A DNA stretch of 64,000 bases, from NCBI GenBank assembly GCA_900313015.1, contig OMPR01000011.1, positions 293-64,292 on the forward strand, written 5' to 3'. The notes under the pieces were generated by a model. That model worked only from the letters and a program-made list of their open reading frames with translations. It searched no databases and was not told where the DNA came from. The translations under genes and the position numbers were made by a program. Origin of the DNA: Rhodobacteraceae bacterium EL53. GTDB lineage: Bacteria > Pseudomonadota > Alphaproteobacteria > Rhodobacterales > Rhodobacteraceae. Position 1 is the stretch's first letter. Every line of letters starts with the position of its first letter. Shown here piece after piece: positions 17,204 to 26,200 of the stretch.

Positions 17204-18688
17204 ATGGATCAAACTTCGATCGACGCGCTGCGCGCTCTTCCTGTATCGCCGCGCGGTCATTTCATCGACGGTCAGAGCGTCCCCGCAATCGAAGGCGGAA
17301 TGCGCGACGTAATTTCCCCCATCGACGGGCAGGTCCTGACGCAAATAGCCGAAGGATCCCACGCGGATATGGAGCGCGCCATCACCTCGGCCCGCGCCGC
17401 ATTCGAGGATGGGCGCTGGTCCCGCATGGCACCTGCCGCACGCAAAAAAGTGCTGCTTAAACTGGCCGACTTAATCGAAGCACAGGCGCTGGAGCTGGCG
17501 GTTCTTGGCGTGCGCGACAATGGCACCGAAATCAACATGGCGATCAAGGCGGAATCCATGTCCGCCGCCGCCACCTTCCGCTATTACGGCGAGGCGATTG
17601 ATAAAGTGTACGGCCAAATCGCGCCGACAGCTGAAAACGTACTTGGTCTGGTGCACCATGCTCCCGTCGGTGTCGTTGGGGCGATTGTGCCATGGAATTT
17701 CCCCCTGATGATCGGGTCGTGGAAAATCGCACCCGCATTGGCTGCAGGCAATTCCATTGTGCTGAAACCAGCCGAAAGCGCGTCGCTCAGCCTGCTGCGC
17801 ATAGCCGAACTTGCATCAGAGGCTGGCGTGCCCGATGGCGTATTCAACGTGGTGACTGGCAAAGGTAGCGTTGTGGGGGAAACCCTCGCGCTCAGCATGG
17901 ATGTGGACATCATGGTCTTTACCGGATCCGGCGCGACGGGGCGACGGTTGCTGGAATATTCTGCACGTTCAAACCTGAAGCGTTGTTATCTTGAACTGGG
18001 CGGTAAATCCCCCAACATCATCTTTAACGATGTCCCGGATCTGGCTCACGCGGCACAGGTTTCCGCAGGCGGTATTTTCCGCAACTCAGGTCAGGTCTGT
18101 GTCGCCGGGTCCCGCCTGTTGGTGCAAGAGGACATCCACGATGATTTTGTTGCTGAAATTTGCAAACACGCCGAAGCCTTTCGCGTTGGCAATCCGCTGG
18201 ATCTGAACAGCCAAATCGGCGCAGTGCATTCGCTGGACGAATTGGAGGCAAACCTCGATTTCGTCACCAAAGCCGAGGCCGAAGGTGCCAGTCGCCTTTC
18301 AGGCGGCAATCGCATCCTGTCTGAGACCGGCGGATACTACATGCAGCCCACGGTGATGGGCGGCGTCAAACCCACCGACACATTGGCCCAGCAAGAAGTG
18401 TTTGGACCAGTGTTGGCCGTGACTCCATTCAAAGACGAAGCCGAGGCGATCGCAATCGCCAATTCCACCGTTTATGGTCTGTCCGCTGGTGTCTGGACCT
18501 CGAACCTCGGCCGCGCGCACCGCATGGTTGCAGGTATTCGGTCGGGCATCATCCACGTGAACACCTATGGCGGGTCAGACTTGACCGTCCCCTTGGGTGG
18601 CGTCGGGCAGTCCGGCAATGGCCACGACAAATCCCTGCATGCGATGGACAAATATTTCGATCTGAAAACAGCTTGGATCCAACTCTGA
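17204..18688 (+). CDS. Aldehyde dehydrogenase
   Basis: NAD(P)-dependent aldehyde dehydrogenase, 494 residues, of the betaine/aromatic-aldehyde-like group. Visible: PVGVVGAIVPWNFPLMIGSWKIAPALAAGNSIVLKPAE, YLELGGKSPNIIFND (general-base Glu), FRNSGQVCVAGSRLLV (catalytic Cys), and DLTVPLGGVGQSGNGHDKS near the end. Encoded between the TTT permease and the phospho-lyase-like gene. I infer that it oxidises the aldehyde released by that lyase or by the class III aminotransferase at 11854-13206. Exact substrate not readable from sequence. Confidence 0.85.
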   Translation: MDQTSIDALRALPVSPRGHFIDGQSVPAIEGGMRDVISPIDGQVLTQIAEGSHADMERAITSARAAFEDGRWSRMAPAARKKVLLKLADLIEAQALELAVLGVRDNGTEINMAIKAESMSAAATFRYYGEAIDKVYGQIAPTAENVLGLVHHAPVGVVGAIVPWNFPLMIGSWKIAPALAAGNSIVLKPAESASLSLLRIAELASEAGVPDGVFNVVTGKGSVVGETLALSMDVDIMVFTGSGATGRRLLEYSARSNLKRCYLELGGKSPNIIFNDVPDLAHAAQVSAGGIFRNSGQVCVAGSRLLVQEDIHDDFVAEICKHAEAFRVGNPLDLNSQIGAVHSLDELEANLDFVTKAEAEGASRLSGGNRILSETGGYYMQPTVMGGVKPTDTLAQQEVFGPVLAVTPFKDEAEAIAIANSTVYGLSAGVWTSNLGRAHRMVAGIRSGIIHVNTYGGSDLTVPLGGVGQSGNGHDKSLHAMDKYFDLKTAWIQL

Positions 18689-18704
18689 CAAATTCGGAGA
18701 CCTC

Positions 18705-20000
18705 ATGACCCTATCTGAAAACACCGCGCACCTGATGGAGCGCCGGGCCCGTCTGTTAGGCCCGAATGTCTCGACCTTTTATGACGATCCCGTGCATGTC
18801 GTACGCGGCGAAGGCGTCTGGCTTTGGGACGCCCAGGGGCGCAAATATCTGGATTGCTATAACAACGTACCGCACGTGGGCCACTGCAACCCGCGCGTGG
18901 TCGAGGCAATCCGCGAACAGGCCAGCACGCTGAACACGCACACACGATATCTGCATGAAGGTATTCTAGATTACATAGAACGCCTGACCGCCACGATGGA
19001 TGACAGCATGTCCACTGCGATCCTGACCTGCACCGGATCCGAAGCCAACGACATCGCCTTACGTATGGCCGAAGGCATGACCGGCAAACGCGGCATCATC
19101 GCCACTGATGCCACTTATCACGGCAATACGGCATTGGTCAGCCAACTGTCGCGGAGCAACGTGCCCGAAGTTGGGTTTGGTCTGGATCAGTTTTTCCGCT
19201 TTGCCCCTGCCCCCGACAGCTATCGCAATCCGGACGAAACAGGCACATTGTTTGCCGATGCCGTGGCCGAACAGATCGACACGCTGAACAAAACCGAACA
19301 CGGCTTTGCCGCGCTCGTGGTCTGTCCGTTCTTCCTGAACGAAGGCTTTCCAAACCTGCCCGATGGGTGGTTGAAACCAGTCGCAGACGTGGTGCGCAAA
19401 GCCGGCGGTCTTTTGATTTGTGACGAGGTGCAATCTGGCTTTGGTCGCATTGGCACCCACTTCTGGGCCCACCAAAAGATGGGTGTGGTGCCCGACATCA
19501 TGGTCCTCGGGAAACCCATGGCCAACGGTCACCCGGTCGGCGCAGTCGTCACCAACGCAGATACAATGGCCGCATTTCGTACGAAATTCAGGTATTTTAA
19601 TACGTTTGGTGGCAATCCGGTGTCCTGTGCAGCGGCAATGGCGGTCTTGGACGAATTGCAGGATCACAATCTGATGGCCCACGCCAAAGACGTCGGCGAT
19701 CATGCCCGCGCCCGCCTGAACAAGCTGCGAGGCAAATACGATTTCATCGGTGATATACGCGGATCTGGCATGGTATTTGGCGCCGAACTGGTTTTGGATC
19801 GTGACAGCAAAACCCCCGCCAGCGACTTCACCGATCGCGTCATCAACGAAATGCGCCAGCGTGGCATTATCCATTCCAAGTTGGGACGCCACAAAAACAC
19901 CCTCAAGATCCGCCCGCCCATGCCGTTTACCAAAGACAACGCCGATATGTTGTTTGATGTTTTGGACGATGTGCTGGCCAATACGCCTTTGACGTCATGA
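18705..20000 (+). CDS. Class III PLP enzyme resembling AGXT2L phospho-lyases
   Basis: Fold-type I class III PLP protein of 431 residues. Annotation pipelines would call it an aminotransferase, but the N-terminal third (YLDCYNNVPHVGHCNPRVVEAIREQ...LNTHTRYLHE, about residues 48-85) strongly recalls the AGXT2L1/AGXT2L2 group. In animals these are phospho-lyases acting on O-phosphoethanolamine or 5-phosphohydroxylysine, releasing phosphate, ammonia and an aldehyde. Cofactor residues Asp240 and Schiff-base Lys270 (VLGKPMANGHPVGAVV) are present. The next gene, overlapping by ATGA, encodes a kinase of the family that makes the substrates of these lyases, which supports the reading. Plain transamination remains possible. 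Confidence 0.7.
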   Translation: MTLSENTAHLMERRARLLGPNVSTFYDDPVHVVRGEGVWLWDAQGRKYLDCYNNVPHVGHCNPRVVEAIREQASTLNTHTRYLHEGILDYIERLTATMDDSMSTAILTCTGSEANDIALRMAEGMTGKRGIIATDATYHGNTALVSQLSRSNVPEVGFGLDQFFRFAPAPDSYRNPDETGTLFADAVAEQIDTLNKTEHGFAALVVCPFFLNEGFPNLPDGWLKPVADVVRKAGGLLICDEVQSGFGRIGTHFWAHQKMGVVPDIMVLGKPMANGHPVGAVVTNADTMAAFRTKFRYFNTFGGNPVSCAAAMAVLDELQDHNLMAHAKDVGDHARARLNKLRGKYDFIGDIRGSGMVFGAELVLDRDSKTPASDFTDRVINEMRQRGIIHSKLGRHKNTLKIRPPMPFTKDNADMLFDVLDDVLANTPLTS

Positions 20001-20935
20001 GCGATATTGCCAAACAAGCACTGGCGTTCTGGGGCATGCAGGACGCGCCTCTTCGACTGATCGCCGCGCGTGAAAATCAGGTGTTCAAAGTCGAATTTTC
20101 TGGAACAGCCTATGCGCTGCGCCTGCATCGCCCTGGTTACCGCACTGACGCTGAGCTGCGATCTGAGCTGCAATGGATGGGTGCCGTGGATGCGGGGGGG
20201 TTGCAAGTGCCCACCCCTATTGCAGGGCTGTCTGGGGATTACCTGCACCGGGTTGATGGGGTTCAAATTGATCTGCTCAGCTGGTTGTCCGGTGCGCCCA
20301 TCGGGGAAACGGGTGCTGCGTTAAATCACGCTGACCCGCCTGCCCTGTTTCAGGCCTTGGGTCGCGAAATCGCGCGTCTGCATACAGTTTCAGATGCGTG
20401 GACCTTGCCGCCCGGCTTCACCCGCTGTGCTTGGGACCAAGCCGCGCTGTTGGGGAATGATCCGATCTGGGGCCGGTTCTGGGAAAACCCGTCTCTAACA
20501 CAGAGCCAAGTGGAGCTATTGCAAGCCGCCCGCGCCAAGGCATCCGCTCGACTCGCCACGACCTCAAGCACACTGGATTACGGATTGATCCACGCCGATC
20601 TGGTGCGGGAAAACGTGATGCAGGACGGGGGCCGCCTGCAGCTGATTGATTTCGACGATAGCGGTTTTGGGTATCGCCTGTTCGACATCGCAACGACTTT
20701 GCTCAAGAACCTCAGCGAACCGGGTTATGACGAACTAAAAACTGCGCTGCTGGACGGTTATCGCAGTGTGCGTCCCATCAACACCACCGATCTGGACCTG
20801 TTTTTGTTGCTGCGCGCGCTGACCTATGTCGGCTGGATCGTCCCCCGTATGAACGAGGACGGATCAGATATCCGCAACCGCCGCTTTATCGAAACCGCCA
20901 CCCGTTTGGCGCAAAACTATTTAACCACGCCCTGA
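19997..20935 (+). CDS. APH/ChoK-fold small-molecule kinase (hydroxylysine-kinase-like)
   Basis: Aminoglycoside-phosphotransferase-family kinase of 312 residues. The catalytic Brenner motif HADLVREN (199-206) and the metal-binding LIDFDDSGFGYRLFDIAT (216-233) are intact; an ENQVFKVE strand near residue 26 and ALRLHRP near 40 form the N-lobe with the likely ATP-binding basic residues. Its start overlaps the end of the class III PLP gene, so the proteins are probably made together. In animals the relatives AGPHD1 (hydroxylysine kinase) and AGXT2L enzymes work in sequence; by analogy this kinase would phosphorylate an amino-alcohol brought in by the TTT system. Homoserine-kinase-like activity is the alternative. 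Confidence 0.8.
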   Translation: MSDIAKQALAFWGMQDAPLRLIAARENQVFKVEFSGTAYALRLHRPGYRTDAELRSELQWMGAVDAGGLQVPTPIAGLSGDYLHRVDGVQIDLLSWLSGAPIGETGAALNHADPPALFQALGREIARLHTVSDAWTLPPGFTRCAWDQAALLGNDPIWGRFWENPSLTQSQVELLQAARAKASARLATTSSTLDYGLIHADLVRENVMQDGGRLQLIDFDDSGFGYRLFDIATTLLKNLSEPGYDELKTALLDGYRSVRPINTTDLDLFLLLRALTYVGWIVPRMNEDGSDIRNRRFIETATRLAQNYLTTP

Positions 20936-20957
20936 GCGTGCCCGAGGGAGGACCCAG

Positions 20958-22193
20958 ATGACCGAGAAAACCATTCTGCTGATCGGCACCTATGACACCA
21001 AAGACCCGGAAATGCAGTTCATTGCTGAGTGCGTTCGTGATCAAGGCGCCAAGGTTCTGACCATGGACGTCAGCGTGCTGGGCGACCCAAGCGAACCCAC
21101 CGACATCTCAAAACACGAAGTCGCGGCGGCGGGCGGTATGACAATCGACGAGGTGATCGCACTTGGGGATGAGAACAAGGCGTTTCGCGTAATGTCGCGC
21201 GGCGCAGCCGCAGTGGTGGCCAAGGCGCACGCAGAAGGGCGCTTTGACGGGATGCTGGCCACGGGTGGCACCATGGGCACCGATCTGGCGCTGGATTGTG
21301 CGCAGGCGCTGCCTATGGGCGTACCTAAATACATCGTTTCAACCGTCAGTTTTTCACCGCTGATCCCGCCGCACCGGCTTGCACCCGATATTCAGATGAT
21401 CCTCTGGGCCGGGGGACTCTATGGCATGAATTCGATCTGCCGGTCGTCGCTGTCGCAGGCCGCCGGGGCCGTGGTTGGCGCAACCAAAGCGGTGATCGCG
21501 CCTGAGCGCGCGCGTCCCCTGATCGGCATGACATCGCTTGGGTCGTCCTGCTTGAAATACATGAAGACCCTTAAACCAGCCCTAGAACAACGCGGGTTCG
21601 AAGTGGCAATTTTCCATTCCACCGGCATGGGCGGCATGGCGTTTGAAAAACTAGCGGGTGAAGGCGCGTTTGCCTGCGTCATGGATTTCTCAATGCAGGA
21701 ATTCGGCAACCTAATGGCAGGATCTCTGGTGTCCAGTGGCGACGATCGTCTGACCAATGCAGGCCGTGTTGGCACACCCCAGATCGTGGCCCCCGGTGCA
21801 CTGGACCTGTTGGATTTCGCAGGCTGGCAGACCATCCCCGATCAATACGCCGACCGCCCCTTTCACGAACACAACCGGCTAATCAAAAGCTCAGTCTTTA
21901 ATGAAGACGAACGCCGCGCCTGGGTGCGTGAGATGGCCAACCGGCTAAGTGCTGCCAAGGGCGAGACTCATTTCATCCTCCCACTTGGCGGGGTTGAAGA
22001 TTGGGATCGGGAAGGTGGCGAAACCCATGATCCCGATGGGTTAGCCGCGCTGATCGATGAGGCCCGCAAAGTGATACCAGCCGTAGTGCAGATGACCGAG
22101 GTGGACGCCCACATCAACGATCCTGAATTCTGCGACGCTGTGCTGAACCTGTTCGACCAATGGGTCGCCGAAGGCATCGTCAAAACGGACTAA
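20958..22193 (+). CDS. UPF0261 / Tm-1-like ATP-binding domain protein
   Basis: Member of UPF0261, whose N-terminal half is related to the ATP-binding domain of the tomato virus-resistance protein Tm-1. Full-length at 411 residues: ILLIGTYDTKDPEMQFIAECVRDQGAKVLTMDVSVLG at the N-terminus, GRFDGMLATGGTMGTDLALDCAQALPMGVPKYIVST, then the second half with GMTSLGSSCLKYMKTLKPALEQRGFEVAIFHSTGMGG. GAGGGAGGA ribosome site. Bacterial homologues are often paired with a TIM-barrel 'phosphoenolpyruvate hydrolase-like' protein, which is absent here. No biochemical role is firmly established; as the last gene of the TTT operon it probably serves the same catabolic route. Confidence 0.85.
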   Translation: MTEKTILLIGTYDTKDPEMQFIAECVRDQGAKVLTMDVSVLGDPSEPTDISKHEVAAAGGMTIDEVIALGDENKAFRVMSRGAAAVVAKAHAEGRFDGMLATGGTMGTDLALDCAQALPMGVPKYIVSTVSFSPLIPPHRLAPDIQMILWAGGLYGMNSICRSSLSQAAGAVVGATKAVIAPERARPLIGMTSLGSSCLKYMKTLKPALEQRGFEVAIFHSTGMGGMAFEKLAGEGAFACVMDFSMQEFGNLMAGSLVSSGDDRLTNAGRVGTPQIVAPGALDLLDFAGWQTIPDQYADRPFHEHNRLIKSSVFNEDERRAWVREMANRLSAAKGETHFILPLGGVEDWDREGGETHDPDGLAALIDEARKVIPAVVQMTEVDAHINDPEFCDAVLNLFDQWVAEGIVKTD

Positions 22194-22196
22194 ATG

Positions 22197-22227
22197 AAAA
22201 TGCCCGGCGTCAGGGTCGGGCATTTTT
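22197..22227. terminator. Terminator after the UPF0261 gene, also facing the CoA ligase gene
   Basis: AAAATGCCCG (22197-22206) pairs with CGGGCATTTT (22217-22226) around a short loop and is followed by T on the plus strand; preceding A residues make it work in the other direction too. It sits between two convergent operons. Confidence 0.85.
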
Positions 22228-22232
22228 CAAAT

Positions 22233-23726
22233 TTAGCTGGTTAGGTCCAACAGCTTGAGACGCTGCACCTTGCCTGACGGACCCTTGGGCAGGTCATCCA
22301 GAAAATGCACCCGATCCGGGCTTTTAAATTTGCCCAACAAAGACACGCATATTTCCAGCAATTGTTCCTCGGTTACTGTTGATCCTTCGCCAATCCGCAC
22401 TGCGGCTTCGACCCGCTCACCGTATTTTTCGCATGGTCGGGCAAAGGCTGCAGCTTCAACCACCTCGGGATGAGAATGTAGCGCATCGTCGATCTCACGC
22501 GGGGCGATGTTTTCACCGCCTTTGATGATCAACTCTTTAAGGCGTCCCGTGACAAAGACATAGCCGTCTTCATCCATCCGCCCCAGATCACCGGTTCGCA
22601 ACCAACCGCCGGGGGCAAAGGTACCTTCTGTCGCCTCGGGGTTCTTCAGATACTCCAACATCACATTGGGTCCACGGATGACCAATTCGCCCTCGACCCC
22701 AGCCGTAACAGGCTGTTGGTTGGCGTCGAAAATCGCCACCTCGTTGCCGTATCCAATACCGGGCGAGCCGATCTTGCGAACGCCGGGGGGCAATGGATTG
22801 GATAGGATCTGCGCCGCCGTTTCGGTCAGCCCCATGGTTTCAACAATCGGGATTTCGAACCGCTTTTCAAAAGCGCGCTGCACATCTGGCGACAACGCAG
22901 ACGAAGCCGAACGGCCAAAGCGGATTCGCGCCCGCGTCGCCACATCCGGGTTTTGCTCGGAATGCAGCATATGCGAGATGATCGTTGGCACCACCGAGAA
23001 CCAGGTCGCTTCGGATCTGGCGGCATTGTCCCAGAACCGGCTGGCCGAGAATTTCGGACACATCGCCAGCGATCCACCCGAAATCAGAGCGCCCATCACC
23101 GTCACGCACAACCCGTTGATGTGGTAAATCGGGAGAACACACAGACCGCGATCTTGATCCGTCAATTCATGCGCAATGGACGTGGTCCAGCCTCCCGCAA
23201 GCAGGCTGGAATGCGTATGAACGACGCCTTTTGGACGGCCTGTGGTTCCCGAGGTGTACATTAACAAAGCGTGGTCATCAGCAGAGAGGTCATGAAGCTC
23301 TGCTGATGAACCACCAGTTGCCGCTGGATAATCCAGAGGGGAGATATGGGATGTATTTACGGATTCTGTGAACAGCCCGCGCTGTGTATCGTGGACAAAG
23401 GCATGGCGCGCATCACTGTGTTCCAATGCGTAAGAGACCGCGCTGGTTCCGGCGACAAGGTTGATCATCGTCGCCCGAAAACCGCCATAGAGCGTGCCAA
23501 ACAGGCACAGAACACCTTCGGGGCCATTGGGATGCAGGATCGCCACGCTTTCGCCTTTGGCAATGCCCTGATCCGTCAGATAGGATGCAATGTTGCGGGC
23601 GGTATCGCGCAGTTGTTCCCATGAAATACGCACATCCAAATCAGGAAACACAAACGCTGTGCCGCCCTGTTCTGCGCGCATATCGACCCAATCACGCACC
23701 GTTCCTTTGGGTGGGGTCATGGTCAT
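22233..23726 (-). CDS. sauT: AMP-forming acyl-CoA ligase (SauT-like sulfoacetate-CoA ligase candidate)
   Basis: Adenylate-forming CoA ligase, 497 residues: P-loop LLMYTSGTTGRPKGVVHTHSS, the ETMGLTETA adenine motif, WLRTGDLGRMDEDGYVFVTGRLKELI hinge and the C-terminal catalytic Lys in LPKGPSGKVQRLKL. Its start overlaps the acylating aldehyde dehydrogenase gene by 4 bases. In Cupriavidus necator SauT makes sulfoacetyl-CoA and SauS reduces it to sulfoacetaldehyde; the same ligase plus acylating-dehydrogenase pairing beside a TTT importer suggests that function here. The substrate is inferred from the partner; the ligase sequence alone would fit several short carboxylates. Confidence 0.6.
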   Translation of the reverse strand: MTMTPPKGTVRDWVDMRAEQGGTAFVFPDLDVRISWEQLRDTARNIASYLTDQGIAKGESVAILHPNGPEGVLCLFGTLYGGFRATMINLVAGTSAVSYALEHSDARHAFVHDTQRGLFTESVNTSHISPLDYPAATGGSSAELHDLSADDHALLMYTSGTTGRPKGVVHTHSSLLAGGWTTSIAHELTDQDRGLCVLPIYHINGLCVTVMGALISGGSLAMCPKFSASRFWDNAARSEATWFSVVPTIISHMLHSEQNPDVATRARIRFGRSASSALSPDVQRAFEKRFEIPIVETMGLTETAAQILSNPLPPGVRKIGSPGIGYGNEVAIFDANQQPVTAGVEGELVIRGPNVMLEYLKNPEATEGTFAPGGWLRTGDLGRMDEDGYVFVTGRLKELIIKGGENIAPREIDDALHSHPEVVEAAAFARPCEKYGERVEAAVRIGEGSTVTEEQLLEICVSLLGKFKSPDRVHFLDDLPKGPSGKVQRLKLLDLTS

Positions 23727-25132
23727 TGGCCAACCTCGCTCCAGTATCCGGCAAAAATGTCTTCGACGGCTGGTTCACGCGGAGGAATTTCGCGGATCAC
23801 CTTGGTGGTCTGGACGAAATGTTTCCAGTTCAGGTTATCGTCAATGGCGTTGCCACCCCAGCTGCCGCATCCCATCGACAGGGAAAACGGCATGCCGTTG
23901 TTGAACGCTCCACCGGTTGCGAAACAATGGGCCTGGTTCACAATCACCCGACAGGTCGGGATACTGCGACCCAGTTCGAGCGCCCGATCGTCGCGAGCCG
24001 AATGAAGGCCGATCGAGTGCCCTGCCCCTTGGTAATTCAGAATACGCGCCGCCGTAGCCGCCGCATCTTCATAATCCCGCGCCCGGTAAAGCGCCACAAC
24101 GCGGCTCAGCTTTTCCCCTGACAGGGGATGCTCTGCGCCGATCCCATCCGTTTCCACGGCCAGGAATTTCGTATCTGCTGGCACCTGATCTGCCATGCCA
24201 AGGGCCGTCAGCATCTTGTCCGCGTCCTGCGCGATCACCTCACGGTTCAGATGCCCGTCGGGCCACAACCGCTCGATGATGGTATGGGCCTGATCTGCTG
24301 GCACCAATGCGCCACCTTCGGCTGCCATGGCCGCCAGAAAGTCATCATAGATCGCATCAACCACAACCAACGCATTTTCCGACGAACAGGATGTGGCATT
24401 ATCAAACGTCTTAGATGCGGTGATTTTCGCCGCTGCTGCCGCCAGATCAGCGGTTTCATCCACGATCACCGTGACATTGCCCGCGCCCACCGCCACTGCC
24501 GGAGTGCCGCAACTCTGCGCACGATGCACGTTGTTCTGGCTGCCGGTGCAAATCACCCGGTTACAGGTTTCCATCAGGCGCTGTGTCTTGGCCTTGGAAC
24601 CAGGCGATGGCAGCATCTGCACCAGATCGCGGTCCAGCCCCAGCTTGTCGAATTCCGCATGAATGTAGGACAACAGCGTCTCGCACGAGGCGACACCTTT
24701 GGGCGACGGGGCCACAACAATCGCATTGCCGCCCTTAACTGCATTGATGATGTTATTGGCAGGCGTCGCCGCCGGGTTGGTTGACGGCACGACCGCCCCC
24801 ACTACACCCAAAGGACGCGCAATTTCGGTGATCCCGTTTTCTGGATCGTCCCGCACAACACCGTGGGTCTTTGCATCCGCGATATCGCGCAGCAATCCCA
24901 GCGTCTTGCGGTGGTTTTTGGTAATCTTGTCTGGCACGTTGCCCAATCCGGTGGTTTTCACCGCCAGTTCAGCCAACGTCCGATTGCGCTCGGGCTGCAT
25001 GATGGCCCAGCCCACCGCCAATGCGGCCTTGTCATAAAGCGCCTGACTGCCCTTGGCTTCGTAAGCTTTTTGGGCTGCACGCGCACGTGCAATGATCTGG
25101 TCCACTTGAGCGGACTCATCCTGAGCGTTCAT
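23723..25132 (-). CDS. sauS: Acylating aldehyde dehydrogenase (SauS-like, sulfoacetaldehyde dehydrogenase candidate)
   Basis: CoA-acylating aldehyde dehydrogenase of the AdhE-N/EutE/SauS group, 469 residues. Visible: GVVGAVVPSTNPAATPANNIINAVKGGNAIVVAPSPKG, the catalytic Cys249 in FDNATSCSSENALVVV, and the C-terminal GAFNNGMPFSLSMGCGSWGGN typical of this branch. ATG at 25132 is preceded by GAGG; four upstream codons are dropped. In the physiological direction it would reduce sulfoacetyl-CoA to sulfoacetaldehyde for Xsc. No xsc gene is in the window, so that step would have to be encoded elsewhere. Acetaldehyde or malonate-semialdehyde-type substrates are possible alternatives. Confidence 0.65.
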   Translation of the reverse strand: MNAQDESAQVDQIIARARAAQKAYEAKGSQALYDKAALAVGWAIMQPERNRTLAELAVKTTGLGNVPDKITKNHRKTLGLLRDIADAKTHGVVRDDPENGITEIARPLGVVGAVVPSTNPAATPANNIINAVKGGNAIVVAPSPKGVASCETLLSYIHAEFDKLGLDRDLVQMLPSPGSKAKTQRLMETCNRVICTGSQNNVHRAQSCGTPAVAVGAGNVTVIVDETADLAAAAAKITASKTFDNATSCSSENALVVVDAIYDDFLAAMAAEGGALVPADQAHTIIERLWPDGHLNREVIAQDADKMLTALGMADQVPADTKFLAVETDGIGAEHPLSGEKLSRVVALYRARDYEDAAATAARILNYQGAGHSIGLHSARDDRALELGRSIPTCRVIVNQAHCFATGGAFNNGMPFSLSMGCGSWGGNAIDDNLNWKHFVQTTKVIREIPPREPAVEDIFAGYWSEVGQ

Positions 25133-25194
25133 CTTGATCCTCAATTGGTTGTCAGAGGGCGGGCTGATCCCGCCCCCCTGTGCGTCGGTTAAAA

Positions 25195-26157
25195 TCAGAG
25201 CCCGGCAAGCAGCTCTTTTAATGTCGCTTCACGCGCAGCCCACATCTCGATCACTTCGTCACGTGTCATGATGTGCATAGGCGAACCGCCCGCTTTCATC
25301 TTTTTGGCCACCCGGCCGTTTTTGAACATTTCAGGGACAGTCACAGCCAGCTTGTCAATCACCTCCTGTGGTGTGCCTTTTGGCACCATCACACCACGGA
25401 AATTGACCGAAGCATTGTCCACATCCAGTCCCTGTTCCTTCATCGTTGGAACGTCAGGCAGGAACGCGCTACGCTCAAGGTCAGCAACCCCAAGAATGCG
25501 GACATTGCCTGCTTCTTGCGCGCGGAAGGCATCAGACAGGTTGTTCACACCGCCCAATACTTCGCCCGCAATCACAGATTTCATTGCCGCTGCACCACCC
25601 CCTTTGGTCGGGATATAGGCCATCTTCACGCCTGCAGCTTTTTCAATCTGCAATGCCGCAATGTGGTGACCCACAAACAGACCCGCCCCCGAGAAGGTCA
25701 ACTTGCCGGGGTTTTCCTTAGCAAAGGCAATGACATCATCCATCGACTGGAATTCACTGTCTGCCTTGACCACAAACACCGCCGGGTCAGCACCCCAGTT
25801 GGCAATAGGTTCAAAGCTGTCGGTGGAATACTGTACGCCGCCTTTGATCGACTGCGCAATAAAGTGCGGGACGTTGTAGGCGCCTAGCGTATATCCATCG
25901 GCGTCGGCCTGTGTCGCAAACCAGTTCCAGCCAACACGCCCACCGGCACCCGGCTTGTTGATGATCGCGATGGGCATGCCCAATGCATCTTCGTTACCAG
26001 CCGTCATCGTCACGATCCGGGCTTGGAAATCAGTGGCCCCGCCCGCGCCATACGACACCATCATCATGACGGGACGTTCTGGGTAATCAGCTGCCAAGGC
26101 AGCGCCCCCAGACAGTGCAGTTACCGCCAGTGCGGCACTCAGTAGTAGTTTCTTCAT
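25195..26157 (-). CDS. TTT importer, periplasmic binding protein (TctC family), second system
   Basis: Solute receptor of a second TTT importer, 320 residues with a signal peptide (KKLLLSAALAVTALSGGAALAA). Blocks: YPERPVMMMVSYGAGGATDFQARIV (ligand loop), INKPGAGGRVGWNWFATQADADGYTLG, LPDVPTMKEQGLDV. The loop following the first strand, SYGAGGATDF, is the usual carboxylate-binding glycine-rich type. Encoded between tctB and sauS on the same strand; the inferred cargo is sulfoacetate or the real substrate of the CoA ligase. Confidence 0.88.
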   Translation of the reverse strand: MKKLLLSAALAVTALSGGAALAADYPERPVMMMVSYGAGGATDFQARIVTMTAGNEDALGMPIAIINKPGAGGRVGWNWFATQADADGYTLGAYNVPHFIAQSIKGGVQYSTDSFEPIANWGADPAVFVVKADSEFQSMDDVIAFAKENPGKLTFSGAGLFVGHHIAALQIEKAAGVKMAYIPTKGGGAAAMKSVIAGEVLGGVNNLSDAFRAQEAGNVRILGVADLERSAFLPDVPTMKEQGLDVDNASVNFRGVMVPKGTPQEVIDKLAVTVPEMFKNGRVAKKMKAGGSPMHIMTRDEVIEMWAAREATLKELLAGL

Positions 26158-26200
26158 CGCGTTTCCTCCCTTGGATTTGCGTCCACCAGTGATCGGTGGT

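Noticed and set aside
19059-19892. 277-codon minus-strand frame inside the class III PLP gene
   Set aside because: Antisense shadow; no family resemblance and no start signal.
18705-20000. Simple call as omega-transaminase
   Set aside because: The AGXT2L-like N-terminal block and the coupled kinase gene favour phospho-lyase; kept as the alternative in the annotation.
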